Of a stretch of 64,000 nucleotides of DNA, positions 1 through 9,379 are shown piece by piece. Positions within the stretch are counted from its first letter, which is position 1, and every line of letters starts with the position of its first letter. The notes beneath the pieces are model-generated. The model worked only from the letters and a program-made list of their open reading frames with translations, had not been told where the DNA came from and searched no databases. Source of the DNA: Myxococcus hansupus (GTDB lineage: Bacteria; Myxococcota; Myxococcia; Myxococcales; Myxococcaceae); assembly GCF_000280925.3 (NCBI RefSeq), contig NZ_CP012109.1, positions 8,700,501 to 8,764,500 on the forward strand, in the 5' to 3' direction. A program made the translations under genes and the position numbers.

Positions 1-2740
1 CGGTCTGATGGATGCCCGAGAGGACGGCCAGGTCTGGCTTGCCGCTGCCATCGAAGTCCGCCGCCACCAGCCGCGTGGGATGGCGTCCCGCGGGCAGCGT
101 CCGGATGATGAACGTGCCGTCTCCCCGCCCATGAAAGAGCGTGACGGTGTCTGCGTCCGCATGGACATACGCCAGGTCCTGCGTACCGTTGCCATCGAGG
201 TCACCGGAGATGAGGTGGCTCGTCTCTCCGAAGCCGTACCACGTGTGGTGGTGCAGGCGCAGGGGCGCGGCGAACCGGCCGCGGCCATCCCCTTGCAACA
301 GATAGATGGAAGATTCACCCGCCCCCACGACGAGCGCGGCGATGTCCAGATGCCCATCGCCGTTGAAGTCCTCGGCGGTGGCGAAGCGGACGTTGTCTGC
401 CAGTTCGCCGATGTGTTCGGACACGAAGGTGAGCGGGCCTCGACCGTAGAAGGCCTGGAGCGCGTGGCCGACGACCATCAAGTCCCGTTGGCCGTCGTTG
501 TCGAAATCACCGGCGACCACGGTGCTCCCCGGAGTGTGGGAGAGCTTCTCTCCCTCGAAGGCCAGCGTCAGCCGCCCCCCTTCGGTGTGGCGCATGACGA
601 CAATCCGGTGGGTCAAGGCGACGACGAGCTCGGGTGTCCCGTCACCATCCAGGTCCGTTGCGACCGGAGGGGTGAGTGCATGATTGGAGTTGTCGTTGAA
701 CCGGTACGGAATGGAGCTCTGGACCGCATCATGGAAGTGACCGTCGCCCTGGCCGCGCAGGACCTGGAGGCTGGAGGTACCGCTGGAGCGGGCGTCGACG
801 GCAATCAGGTCGAGGTTGCCGTCCTGGTCCAGGTCCGCGGTGACCATGTGCTGTCCGGGCAGCCGGTTTCCGACCTGAGCGTTCGGGACGGTGAAGCCGC
901 CATGGCCCTGGCCTCGCAGCACCCACGCCTGCTCGTCGGAGGCCGAGCTGTTGTGCAGCACGGCGATGTCGGGCTTGCCGTCCCGATTGAAGTCACCCAG
1001 CGCGGTTCCATAGGTCCGCGCCGGATAGGGCTGGCGCAGGCGCCGCGTCGGGTTGGCATCCAGGTTCACCTCGCAGCGCTGCGCCGGAGCGGCGAGCGCC
1101 ACGGTGAAGGTGCGCGTCGCGGGTGAGGTGCCAGGGACGACGGCGGTGATGCGGAGCCGCGCGGAGGGTGCGACGCCGGGCACGTCCCTGGGGCGGTTCC
1201 AGCGAAAGGTGTGCGCCGCTCCACTGGGTGAAGTGTCGAGGGCGGTCAGTCCGGACGAGAAGTCGAAGAGGGTATCTCCCGCGAGGGTCGCGCGGGTGAA
1301 GTCGCCGCTGCCGGTCGCATCGAACTCCACGAGGACGTCCGCGCGCTCCTTGTCCACCTGCCGCAGGGTGTAGGTCACGGGCCGGCAGCCACGGTCCTCC
1401 GAGGGGGCGTCGACCTGTGTGAGCTCCACGGGGGCGGGGAGCGACTTCACGGGGGCCGGCGCCGCGCCGGCGGGGCCTTCCCCCGCGGCATTTCGAGCGA
1501 TGACGGTGACTGTCTGGGCCTTCGTGCTGGGGACGCCCTCCAGGACACTGCTTCGCAGGTCCGCGCCCACGTCCATCCGCACGCCGGAGGGCCGCGCTTC
1601 CACGGTGTAGCCGATGAGCGATGAACGGCCATCGGATTCCGGAGGCTGCCACGTGACGGTGAGCGTGCGCACGCCAGGCTCGGCCGCGACAGAGATGGGC
1701 GCACCCGGCCGCGCGTGTGTGCGCGCGGTGACCCCGCGGCTCTGGAGCCCCTGGCCCACCTCGTTTGTGGCGGACAGGGTGAAGGTGTACTCGGTGTCGT
1801 CCAGGAGGCTGGTGAAGGAGGCCACCGTGGCGGTGCCCTCGAGCTGCTGCGTGGCGCCCCCCGGCGAGGCCGTCACGAGGTAGCCGGACACGGGCAGTCC
1901 GCCCGTGTCCTCGGGCGACTGCCAGGAGACGGAGACCGCTCGCACCCCCGGCGAGGCGGACACGGACGTGGGCGCGCCCGGTGGTGCCGCGGGAATCACG
2001 ACGGAGGACGCTTCGGACACAGGGCCCGTGCCCACGGCGTTTACCGCGCGCACGGTGAACGTGGAGGCCACGCCGTTGGGCAACCCACTCACGGTGGCGG
2101 ACAACGACGTGCCTTCTGAATCGACGCTCGCGCCGCTGGGCTGGGCCGTCACCACGTAACGCAGCACGGGGCTCCCACCATCGGACGCAGGTGCTCGCCA
2201 GGAGATGTGGGCCTGCCGGTCGCCGCGCGCCACGGTGAGGGACTCGGGCGCGGTCGGAACATCCGGCAGTCTCACCGCCTCCACGCTCATGACAGGGCTG
2301 GCGCCCACGGCGTTCCGCGCGGCGACGGTGAAGCGGTAGGTGCCTCCCGCGCGCAGTCCGGTGACGCGCGCGGAGGTTCCGTCCACCCGCACCTCCATGC
2401 CGCCTTCGAGCGGCTCGACGCCGACGTCGTAGCCCGTAATCGCGCTGCCGCCATCCCGCGCGGGCGCGAACCAGGTGAGCGTCACCAGGCCCGGGGCCGG
2501 TAGCGCGGTCACCAGGAGCGGCGCGGAGGGGGCCGTGGGTTCAGGCGGCTTGGGTGGCCGGAGCTGTTCGCACCGGGAGGCATCCGCCACGCACAGGTTG
2601 GCGTCCACGCAGCACGTCCATCCACCGGCGCAGGGGCAGGGCCGCTCTCCCTCGTCCACGGGATTGATGCAGCCGGAGAACAGCAGGACGCCCAGCAGCA
2701 AGCTCAGGACGTGGGAGGAATGTTTCGTGAAGGTCTTCAT
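1..2740 (-). CDS. Secreted FN3 / FG-GAP (VCBS) repeat protein, C-terminus cut by window edge
   Basis: A minus-strand frame stays open from an ATG at 2740 to the window edge (913 codons), so the C terminus is missing. The N terminus is a lipoprotein-type signal (LLLGVLLFSGC, Cys about residue 23) followed by a short Cys-rich stretch. Four fibronectin type III domains follow at roughly residues 55-420, each with the DGGSxVxxYxV and YTFTVxAxNxxG signatures. After a linker of about 110 residues there are at least five FG-GAP/VCBS repeats (GDFNRDGKPDIAVL, ADLDQDGNLDLIAV, TDLDGDGTPELVVA and similar), which form a calcium-binding beta-propeller. Such proteins are usually exported and act in adhesion or surface binding; the ligand cannot be told. 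The 40-bp gap to the caspase gene upstream suggests possible co-transcription with the sigma-factor operon. Confidence 0.85.
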   Translation of the reverse strand, partial: MKTFTKHSSHVLSLLLGVLLFSGCINPVDEGERPCPCAGGWTCCVDANLCVADASRCEQLRPPKPPEPTAPSAPLLVTALPAPGLVTLTWFAPARDGGSAITGYDVGVEPLEGGMEVRVDGTSARVTGLRAGGTYRFTVAARNAVGASPVMSVEAVRLPDVPTAPESLTVARGDRQAHISWRAPASDGGSPVLRYVVTAQPSGASVDSEGTSLSATVSGLPNGVASTFTVRAVNAVGTGPVSEASSVVIPAAPPGAPTSVSASPGVRAVSVSWQSPEDTGGLPVSGYLVTASPGGATQQLEGTATVASFTSLLDDTEYTFTLSATNEVGQGLQSRGVTARTHARPGAPISVAAEPGVRTLTVTWQPPESDGRSSLIGYTVEARPSGVRMDVGADLRSSVLEGVPSTKAQTVTVIARNAAGEGPAGAAPAPVKSLPAPVELTQVDAPSEDRGCRPVTYTLRQVDKERADVLVEFDATGSGDFTRATLAGDTLFDFSSGLTALDTSPSGAAHTFRWNRPRDVPGVAPSARLRITAVVPGTSPATRTFTVALAAPAQRCEVNLDANPTRRLRQPYPARTYGTALGDFNRDGKPDIAVLHNSSASDEQAWVLRGQGHGGFTVPNAQVGNRLPGQHMVTADLDQDGNLDLIAVDARSSGTSSLQVLRGQGDGHFHDAVQSSIPYRFNDNSNHALTPPVATDLDGDGTPELVVALTHRIVVMRHTEGGRLTLAFEGEKLSHTPGSTVVAGDFDNDGQRDLMVVGHALQAFYGRGPLTFVSEHIGELADNVRFATAEDFNGDGHLDIAALVVGAGESSIYLLQGDGRGRFAAPLRLHHHTWYGFGETSHLISGDLDGNGTQDLAYVHADADTVTLFHGRGDGTFIIRTLPAGRHPTRLVAADFDGSGKPDLAVLSGIHQT

Positions 2741-2780
2741 CTCAAACGTCACAACGATGGGCGCCAGCGCATTGGACGAA

Positions 2781-4397
2781 TCAGAATGCGCCCGTGAGGC
2801 CCAGGCCCGCGCCTTCCGAGCCGAGGGTGGCCAAGGGCATCGTGTCCGTGTCGGGCCACAGGAACAGCAGCGCGCCTCCGAGCACCGCCGCGCCGCCCAA
2901 GCCGTAGAGCACCCCACTGGTGGTGTTGAGGGCGTTGATGCGGCGGTTGCGCGCGGCGGCTTCCTGCTGGGGCAGGTTCGGAGGGACGCCGTTGCGCAGG
3001 TCTCGGGCCTTCAGCGTGGTCCACATCCCGACGCCCGCGGAGGCGACGCCCAATGACAAGGCCCCCCAGCCCAGTTGCTTCCGGAGGCGCCCCGGCTCCC
3101 GGGCGTCCTCCATCAGGGTCAGTGATGGGGGCGGACGGAGTTCGAAGCCAGAGACGGTGTCGCTGCCGAAGGGCAGGGTGAAGATGTGCTGGAAGGCCGC
3201 GTGCGCCGCGCCGCGTGAGGCCACGCGAGGGGCTTCGGCGGACAGCGATTCCAGGCGCACGACATCCTGTGTGGTGGGGAGCGCGAACTCCTGCGTCTCA
3301 TCGCCCACGCGTCGCAGGAACACCGGGCCGCGCGGCGGTGGGCGCAGCAGGCGCAGCGCTTGTCCCTGTGCGTTGTGGAACTCCGCGAGGCGCACGCCGT
3401 TGGCGTCCTCCAGCAGGTAGTGCGCGCCCTGGGCGCCGTCGACCTCGAGCCGCCGATCCATGCCCGGGCGCAGGTCCACCAGCAGCTCGGAGCCCTTGGG
3501 TGGACGCGCGTGGAGTTGGGGACGGAAGCGCTCATTGGGGATGGCCGCGTTGGCGCGCTCCACGAAGGCGGCGATTTCGCGGTAGCTCACCTGGCCGTCG
3601 CCGTCCGCGTCCGCCGCGCCGAACAGGCCCGAGCGCACCTCGTGGTTGAAGACGCCGGCTTCGAAGGCCTCCCACTCGTGGCTCTCCCGGGCGGATGAGG
3701 TGGACAGCAGCAGTCCGACGTTGTCCGCCAGCGCCAGGCCCACCGCGCGCGTGAAGCCCGCGGGCAGGGGACGCCGCTGTCCGCCCGGGCCCCGGCTGTA
3801 GGCGAGGAAGTAGGAGTAACAGGCGTCGACGATGAGGTGGACGCGGTCGGCGCCGAGCTTGCCCACCACCTGCGTGGACAACTGCTGTCCGGTGAGTGGG
3901 CCGTCCTCCAGACTCACGTAGCCCTCGCCGTTGCGCACGTTGCCGTGGCCCGCGTAGACGACGTAGGCCACCGTCTCCACGCCCCGGCTGCGCGCCAGCG
4001 CGATGTCCTCGCCCAGCTTCTTCACGGAGGCGGACAGCTCGGAGTGCTTGGGGTCCAGGGCCTCGGCGGCGGCCTGTGGGTGCAATCGGCGCGTGTTGTC
4101 ATCCAGGCGCGCCAGCAGGTAGGTGCGCGCGCCGAGCATGCGGAACAGGTCGAGGTAACGCGCGGCATCGTCGTCCGCGAAGCGCAGCTCGGGCTGGTCC
4201 GGCTCGTGGCTGCGGTTGACGCCGATGATGAGGGCGAAAGAGGCGGTGCTCGGCGGAGGCGGTGCGGTCTCCGGGGCCGCGGAGCGTGGCGGCATCTCGG
4301 CTCGCAGCGATGCCGCGCGAGGGGGTGGCGTGACCTCCGGTGTGGACGCCCCCACCGCCACCGGGAGCAGGCCAAGGAGCAGGATGGCGAATCTCAT
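2781..4397 (-). CDS. Caspase-family (C14) cysteine protease with EF-hand and C-terminal membrane segment
   Basis: This 538-residue protein starts with a signal peptide (RFAILLLGLLPVAVGAS) and has a caspase/metacaspase-type p20 domain at about residues 53-245. The catalytic dyad is visible: His151 in YAGHGN and Cys193 in VDACYS. An acidic pocket FADDDA precedes the His. A canonical EF-hand loop (DADGDGQVSYRE, about 263-274) suggests calcium control, as in metacaspases. A beta-rich region follows, then a hydrophobic C-terminal helix (LYGLGGAAVLGGALLFLW, about 505-522). The start overlaps the anti-sigma stop by 4 bp (ATGA), so it is translationally coupled as third gene of the sigma/anti-sigma operon. 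Inference: it may process an envelope target or the anti-sigma factor. The substrate is unknown. Confidence 0.85.
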   Translation of the reverse strand: MRFAILLLGLLPVAVGASTPEVTPPPRAASLRAEMPPRSAAPETAPPPPSTASFALIIGVNRSHEPDQPELRFADDDAARYLDLFRMLGARTYLLARLDDNTRRLHPQAAAEALDPKHSELSASVKKLGEDIALARSRGVETVAYVVYAGHGNVRNGEGYVSLEDGPLTGQQLSTQVVGKLGADRVHLIVDACYSYFLAYSRGPGGQRRPLPAGFTRAVGLALADNVGLLLSTSSARESHEWEAFEAGVFNHEVRSGLFGAADADGDGQVSYREIAAFVERANAAIPNERFRPQLHARPPKGSELLVDLRPGMDRRLEVDGAQGAHYLLEDANGVRLAEFHNAQGQALRLLRPPPRGPVFLRRVGDETQEFALPTTQDVVRLESLSAEAPRVASRGAAHAAFQHIFTLPFGSDTVSGFELRPPPSLTLMEDAREPGRLRKQLGWGALSLGVASAGVGMWTTLKARDLRNGVPPNLPQQEAAARNRRINALNTTSGVLYGLGGAAVLGGALLFLWPDTDTMPLATLGSEGAGLGLTGAF

Positions 4398-5350
4398 GGC
4401 GTGACCTGGAGCTGGAGCGAGAGGGACTCCGCGCCGGCGGGGAGCACGGCTTCCAGGTCCCCCCGCGCCACGAGCGACTCCATCTGTTTCACGGTGAGCG
4501 GCGACTCCAGGAAGACCGCGTGAAGGGTGAGGGGCCCGGGCACGAGCGGATGAGAGATGGCTTCGGGCAGCTCGCGCAAGGTGTCCCCAGCGGGGATGGG
4601 AATCGCCGAGGGGTTGCTCGCCTCGTCGGTCCAGCCCGGGTGGTACCAGTGGACGCGGCCCGAGGCGTCGCGGGCGAAGACCATGAGGAACCGGTGGGCG
4701 TCGGGGTTGCGGAAGGCGAAGGCCAGCTCTTGTTCGGGCCGCAGCGTCGGGCCCAGCAGGCGGGTGTGGCCTCCGGGCGCCACGGCATAGGCGAGCAAGC
4801 GCGCCTGGGCCGCCGCGTTGCCCGCGCCCCGGGCGGTGAAGCCCAAGGGGTCGGTGGATGCGGAGGGCAATCGGACCACGAGCAGCGCGAGACCGGCCAC
4901 CGCCACGGGGGCGAGCAGCCATCCGCGGAGCCCTTCCTTGCCGGACGACCTGGGCCTGGTGTCTCCGCGAACGGGGTGGCCGGAGGTTGGAGCCGCCGAG
5001 GTGTCCGGGTTGAGGGCCGGCCGGTCCGGAACGGAGGTTCCATTCCTCGCCGCGCCGCCGGGGGCGAGGCGCGCTGGCGTCGCGGACTCCCGTGGGGCGC
5101 CCATGCGGTGGCGCATCCGCTGCCAGAAGGAGGCGGGGCGTCGTGCCTCGAGCCCCAATCCCCGCGCCAGCCGCGTCCGCGCATCCGGAGCGGACGGGTC
5201 GAGCCGGGCGAGGAGGAGCTGGCGCTCGTAGCGCTCACGGCAGTGGGCGCAGTCCTGGAGGTGCTCTCGCATGCGGCGCTCGTCCGGCGGGGTGATTCGC
5301 GCGGAGAAGTGACGGTCGACGAGGGGGAGGAGGTCGCAGGGGGGGCTCAT
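4394..5350 (-). CDS. Zinc-finger membrane anti-sigma factor with DUF4384-like C-terminal domain
   Basis: The 318-residue product begins with an anti-sigma zinc-finger motif (about residues 9-45; HLQDCAHCRERY gives the His-x3-Cys-x2-Cys pattern of ZAS domains). A single membrane helix lies around residues 145-165 (LLAPVAVAGLALLVVRL). The C-terminal half (about 220-318) resembles DUF4384-type domains (ELAFAFRNPDAHRFLMVFA, then VHWYHPGW), which in other bacteria sit with caspase-like or sensor proteins. It overlaps the sigma gene upstream and the caspase gene downstream by ATGA. Family knowledge: the zinc finger sequesters the cognate sigma factor at the inner membrane while the outer domain senses the envelope. 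The stimulus is unknown. The chosen ATG is the one in the ATGA overlap; the open frame continues upstream without a plausible start. Confidence 0.8.
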   Translation of the reverse strand: MSPPCDLLPLVDRHFSARITPPDERRMREHLQDCAHCRERYERQLLLARLDPSAPDARTRLARGLGLEARRPASFWQRMRHRMGAPRESATPARLAPGGAARNGTSVPDRPALNPDTSAAPTSGHPVRGDTRPRSSGKEGLRGWLLAPVAVAGLALLVVRLPSASTDPLGFTARGAGNAAAQARLLAYAVAPGGHTRLLGPTLRPEQELAFAFRNPDAHRFLMVFARDASGRVHWYHPGWTDEASNPSAIPIPAGDTLRELPEAISHPLVPGPLTLHAVFLESPLTVKQMESLVARGDLEAVLPAGAESLSLQLQVTP

Positions 5351-5982
5351 GGGGCCTCCGGGGTGAGGAGGAACCGCTTGAGGAGCTGGCGGATGCGCAG
5401 CTCCTGGTAGGCGAGGGTGGTGCGGTGGATGCGCAGCGTGGCGGCGGCCTCGCGCTGGCTGAGCTGGCGGATGAAGCGGGCTTCGAAGACGGGCGCCCAC
5501 TTGGGCGGCAGGCACTTCTGGCGGAAGTGCTCCAAGAGGAGGCTGGCGTCGAGCCCCGGCTCGGGCGGCGAGAGCTCCTCGGCCGTGGACTCCGCGGCGA
5601 GCTGGGCGAGGATGTCCGACTCGCGCCGCTGGCGGCGCACCCGGTCCACGGCGAGGTTGTGGGCGACGCTGTGAAGCCATGCCGCCAGGGAGCCGCCGTG
5701 GAAGGTGCGGCGGGCGCGCTCATCGGACACGAGGCGGAGGAACACGTCATGGACCACGGTCTCCGCGTCCACGGACGGGAGGATGCGAGCGGCGGCGCGG
5801 TACACCGTGTCGAAGTGCTCGCGGTAGCACGCGTTGAGCACCTGGGCGTCCCCGGCATGGAACCGGGCAAGCCAGCGGCTCGCCTCCTCCGAGGTGTCTT
5901 CGCTCGCGGGGTGACGGTGAGAGGGGCCAGCGGGGTCCACGAAATGCCCAACGTCCGGGACGAGGGACATGGACGAAACCAT
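5347..5982 (-). CDS. ECF-type RNA polymerase sigma factor
   Basis: The 211-residue product (207 if the second ATG at 5970 is used) carries sigma-70 region 2 (about 45-115: YREHFDTVYRAAARIL, then HSVAHNLAVDRVRRQRR) and region 4 (about 150-205: SQREAAATLRIHRTTLAYQE, a helix-turn-helix). Regions 1 and 3 are absent, as in extracytoplasmic-function sigma factors. It heads a coupled operon: its stop overlaps the anti-sigma start (ATGA), and that gene overlaps the caspase gene. No clear Shine-Dalgarno precedes either candidate ATG. Region 4 ends in a long basic tail (RIRQLLKRFLL). The sigma most likely drives its own operon, but no promoter matching an ECF consensus could be picked in the 68 bp between 5983 and 6050. 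Confidence 0.82.
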   Translation of the reverse strand: MVSSMSLVPDVGHFVDPAGPSHRHPASEDTSEEASRWLARFHAGDAQVLNACYREHFDTVYRAAARILPSVDAETVVHDVFLRLVSDERARRTFHGGSLAAWLHSVAHNLAVDRVRRQRRESDILAQLAAESTAEELSPPEPGLDASLLLEHFRQKCLPPKWAPVFEARFIRQLSQREAAATLRIHRTTLAYQELRIRQLLKRFLLTPEAP

Positions 5983-6050
5983 TTTCGGGCGGGCTCCGGA
6001 AAAGGAACCCGCCTGGGTGTGTGTCCCTGCCCGTGGGGAGTCCGCAGGGA

Positions 6051-7112
6051 CTACGGCCGGCGGCGGCTCCCCAAATCCAGCATGTCCCGTGTCACCACGG
6101 CCATCCGCGTGGGGCCGCTCAGGGCCTCGCCGCAGAAGGCATAGACGAAGTGCGTCTGGGCCTTGCCCCTGAAGGCGGGGTGCTGGAAGAGGTCGTACTC
6201 GAAGTGTCCCGTCACCAGCGCGCCCGCTTCCACCGGCGTGTCCTGGAAGCAGGGGACGCGGAGGGAAATCACCTCGGCCCCACCGGTGCGGCTGCCAATC
6301 ACCACCAGGGACACGGGGATGATGGCCACCGGACGCGGCTGGCCATGGCCGTCGTCGTCCTCCTCCACCGACGGCTCGGGCTTCGGCGGAACCCGCTCGT
6401 GGGCGAGCACGGGCACGTGGAAGGTGCCGCGGATCCACGCGGGCTTCCCGGGCTCGTACAGGAACACGCGCTCACCGTGCACGGTGATGCCCGGGGCCTC
6501 CGGCGCGGGAGGACTGTCCGGCCGTGCCTGGAACTGGCGTTCGTCCTCGCCGGGGGCGTACCGGACGGGCTCGGGCGGTGGGGGCTGTTGCTTCAGGGAC
6601 TCCAGGAAGCGGGTGACCTCTTCATCCTGGTAGCCGGGCACGGAGCGGGTGACCTGGACCTGCACGCGGTTGGAGGTGCGGTCCAGCATCAGCGCCAGCA
6701 GCAGGTAGGTGCCGGGCTGCTGCATCGTCTCCAGGCGGAGCGCATCCGTCTGCTCGACGATGGCCATGGCCCCGTTACCCGGAGGCGCTGGGTCGGGGTC
6801 GTCCTGGTCGAACAGGCCCGGCTGCTCGGGCGGCTCGGCCAATGGGGTGATGTCGAGCGTCCGGTCTTCCAGCCGCACCCCCACGAGGTGCGCCGTGCTC
6901 CACGGGTCATAGATGCGCGCGTCCTGCTGCTTCACGGCGTACAGCGACAGCAGCGGGATGCGGTCGTCCGTCCGGAGGTCGGCTCGCGCGGGTGCGTCCA
7001 GGAACAGCCCGTAGCGGTCCTCGGGGACGAACTTACGTAGCACCTGGGAGGTGAACTTGAACGGGTCGGTCCAGTAGTCCCGGCCCTCGATTTCGAAGAT
7101 GCCCGGTGCCAT
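6051..7112 (-). CDS. Hypothetical protein, last gene of metallopeptidase operon
   Basis: A 353-residue protein without a recognised domain. It begins 5 bp after the stop of the metallopeptidase gene; I chose the ATG of MAPGIFEIEGRDYW over an upstream in-frame Met because the longer form would run into the preceding gene. The sequence is mainly beta-rich, with no signal peptide or membrane segment. A central acidic/proline linker (PPKPEPSVEEDDDGHGQ, about 255-272) separates two halves: the first has charged strands and DPDPAPPG loops, the second ends in HFEYDLFQHP and FVYAFCGEALSGP. The tight spacing with the protease and with two more unknown proteins upstream suggests the four act together. 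Function unknown. Confidence 0.7.
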   Translation of the reverse strand: MAPGIFEIEGRDYWTDPFKFTSQVLRKFVPEDRYGLFLDAPARADLRTDDRIPLLSLYAVKQQDARIYDPWSTAHLVGVRLEDRTLDITPLAEPPEQPGLFDQDDPDPAPPGNGAMAIVEQTDALRLETMQQPGTYLLLALMLDRTSNRVQVQVTRSVPGYQDEEVTRFLESLKQQPPPPEPVRYAPGEDERQFQARPDSPPAPEAPGITVHGERVFLYEPGKPAWIRGTFHVPVLAHERVPPKPEPSVEEDDDGHGQPRPVAIIPVSLVVIGSRTGGAEVISLRVPCFQDTPVEAGALVTGHFEYDLFQHPAFRGKAQTHFVYAFCGEALSGPTRMAVVTRDMLDLGSRRRP

Positions 7113-7117
7113 GTCCG

Positions 7118-9355
7118 CTAGGCCTTCCAGTTCGTGGTGATGTCGAGCGCGTCGCTGGCCTTGATGTAGCGCGTGCACTCCGGGCAGTAGCTGAACTGCG
7201 CCGCCTTCGTCTGGTCGCCGGCGCCGAACAGGACACAGTTGCTGTCGAGCATGTATTCGGGAAGGTTGAAGCTCTTGACGCTCAAGTCCTTTCCTCCCAC
7301 CTTCAAACCGTGCGCGCAGTGCGAGCCCTTGTGCCCGCGGCCCGCGTAGAAGAACCCCGCCGGGATGAAGGCGTCGAACGGGACGCCGGGAATCTGGTGC
7401 TTGGTGAGTCGGCCCCGGCTGTCCGTCGCGGCGCCCTTGTTCTCGATGTACGCGTGGCCCAGGTTGTGGCCGATTTCATGGCACAGCGTCCGCGCCACGC
7501 CTTCGGCGGTGCCCAGGCCCATGCACGGCGTCATGCGAATCTTCCCTTGAAGGGCGTTGGCGTTCGCCCCCATCTGGAAGTGGCGGAGCCCCAGGGTGAC
7601 CACGATGCGGTGCTCGTAGCCGTTCCAGTTCGTCAGGTACTGGCCCGGGTCCTGCGGGTCGGTGCTCGGCAGCTTGATCTTGAACTTCTTCGCCGACTCG
7701 AAGTCGACCCACTTCGAGGCCTCCGGCAGGGTGGCGGGAAGCACCTCCGTGATCTCCCAACTGTCCCAGATGGAATTGAGAAGGGTTTGCCCGGGCTCGG
7801 CTTCCTTCCAGATGACGTCCCGCGGCAACCAATCGGTATCACCCAGCTTCCGGAAGCCGGTGATGCGCCAGTAGACCTTCTCCACGCCCCAGAGGTCTCC
7901 GGGGCCCGTGCACACGGGGTTGCGCAGGGCGGAGAGCAGCCCCTTGGGCGTCGTCTGGGCCACGGGGGTGGGGACGTGTTCGAACTTGGCGACGTACTCG
8001 CCGGGCGTCGCGGCGCTCACGTCCGCGTCATCGTCGGACAGCGTCTTGGGCAGCATGTCCGTCCAGACGAGCATGAGCCGGCGAGGGTCCGCGGGCGGAT
8101 TGTGGAGGACGCGGTCCCGGAGGGCATCCAGGTCCTTGGGGGACAGGAACGTGCAGTTCTTGCCCGGGGTGAGCCGGTCGTGGACGTATGCGCCCGGCAG
8201 GATGAAGGTGTCCGTGCCGCCTCGAGCCGAGAGCAGCGCGTTGATGTCGGCGTCCGTGTAGACGGCGCGGAAGGCGTCGGGGAACGTCAACTCGATGAAC
8301 AGCGGGTCGAGGATGCGCTTGAGGGCGGACTCGAAGTCCGGGTGGGGCTTGGGGTCCGCGTCGTCGTTGTTGACGATTTTGTCCCAGCCCTGCCGCAGGT
8401 TGCTGTGGGGGACGACGAACTCGGACTCCAGCCGCCGCCAGTTGCACACCCAGAGTTCGTCATCGCCCGTGCCGTCGTCGAAGCCGACCTGGATGTGGCA
8501 CATGTCGCCGCCGGCGTAGCCGAGCTGGACATGGAACACGCAACTGCCGCCATTCGCGGGCAGGGTGAGCTGTTCCTTGTAGACGAGGGCCGCCGTCCCG
8601 GGTGCCGCCCCCGCATCCGTGCTGGTCTTCGCCAGGCCGTTGATGATGAGCGCCGGACGGGGCGTGGTCCGCTTGCTGTTGGTGGCCTTGAAGGTGACGC
8701 ACACGCTGATCTTCTGGTCCTTCAAGCCGAGCGCCCGGTCATGCGGTGCGACTTCCACGCGCATGAGGTTTCCCTTCTCCGTGCCGTCCGTGATGGGGAG
8801 GTTCACGTACTGCTTGAAGGGGGCGTCCTCGGCCTTGCCGTCGGTGTGCGAGGTGATTTTCGCCGTCCACGGGAGCTGGGAGACCTCGAGCGCGTAGCTC
8901 GCGGCCTCGTCCGCGGAGGCCGTCTTCTTCTCGAGCTTCCAGGGCGAGACGGCATCGAAGCTGTGGGCGGCCTTCTCGAGCGGGCCCGCCCATTTGCCGC
9001 CCGTCACGGTGGGCTTCTCGGACTTCTCGCCCTGCTGCAGCGAGAACATGAAGCCTTCCGCGGAGCCCTTGGCGCCTGCCTGCATCTTGACGTCGAGCTT
9101 CAGGGTCTTGGGCCAGACGCGGAAGGTGTCCGAGCCCGAGAGGAGGTCCTCCTGCTCCGGGAGCTTGTAGTTCCACGAGATGACGTAGTTCTCCATCCCC
9201 GCGGGGACCTTGCCGCAGGTGTGCTCGTGGGTCGGGGCCGTCGCCTTCTCTTCCTTGCCCTTGCCGTCCGTGTTGATGAGGGTGAATTCGACGGCTTCCT
9301 CGGTCTCGACGCCCTTCAGCTTGATGGGGTCGCCTTCGTAGACCTCGTATTGCAC
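7118..9355 (-). CDS. Large HEXXH zinc metallopeptidase-like protein
   Basis: A 745-residue protein starting MQYEVYEGDPIKLKG, with no signal peptide. The first ~400 residues look like repeated beta-sandwich segments (for example YALEVSQLPWTAKITS and HVQLGYAGGDMCHIQVGFDDG). The C-terminal part holds a zinc-protease signature CHEIGHNLGH at about residues 625-634, giving HEXXH plus a Gly and a third His close by. Further His and Cys residues follow (GHKGSHCAHG about 674-683; a CPEC pair about 724-727), which could bind a second metal. The motif does not fit the spacing of classical metzincins (HEXXHXXGXXH), so I do not assign a MEROPS family. Absence of a leader plus beta-rich N-terminal modules is compatible with a contact-dependent or cargo-type effector; this is inference only. 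Confidence 0.75.
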   Translation of the reverse strand: MQYEVYEGDPIKLKGVETEEAVEFTLINTDGKGKEEKATAPTHEHTCGKVPAGMENYVISWNYKLPEQEDLLSGSDTFRVWPKTLKLDVKMQAGAKGSAEGFMFSLQQGEKSEKPTVTGGKWAGPLEKAAHSFDAVSPWKLEKKTASADEAASYALEVSQLPWTAKITSHTDGKAEDAPFKQYVNLPITDGTEKGNLMRVEVAPHDRALGLKDQKISVCVTFKATNSKRTTPRPALIINGLAKTSTDAGAAPGTAALVYKEQLTLPANGGSCVFHVQLGYAGGDMCHIQVGFDDGTGDDELWVCNWRRLESEFVVPHSNLRQGWDKIVNNDDADPKPHPDFESALKRILDPLFIELTFPDAFRAVYTDADINALLSARGGTDTFILPGAYVHDRLTPGKNCTFLSPKDLDALRDRVLHNPPADPRRLMLVWTDMLPKTLSDDDADVSAATPGEYVAKFEHVPTPVAQTTPKGLLSALRNPVCTGPGDLWGVEKVYWRITGFRKLGDTDWLPRDVIWKEAEPGQTLLNSIWDSWEITEVLPATLPEASKWVDFESAKKFKIKLPSTDPQDPGQYLTNWNGYEHRIVVTLGLRHFQMGANANALQGKIRMTPCMGLGTAEGVARTLCHEIGHNLGHAYIENKGAATDSRGRLTKHQIPGVPFDAFIPAGFFYAGRGHKGSHCAHGLKVGGKDLSVKSFNLPEYMLDSNCVLFGAGDQTKAAQFSYCPECTRYIKASDALDITTNWKA

Positions 9356-9379
9356 GGGGAACTCCTTGTCGGGACGGGT

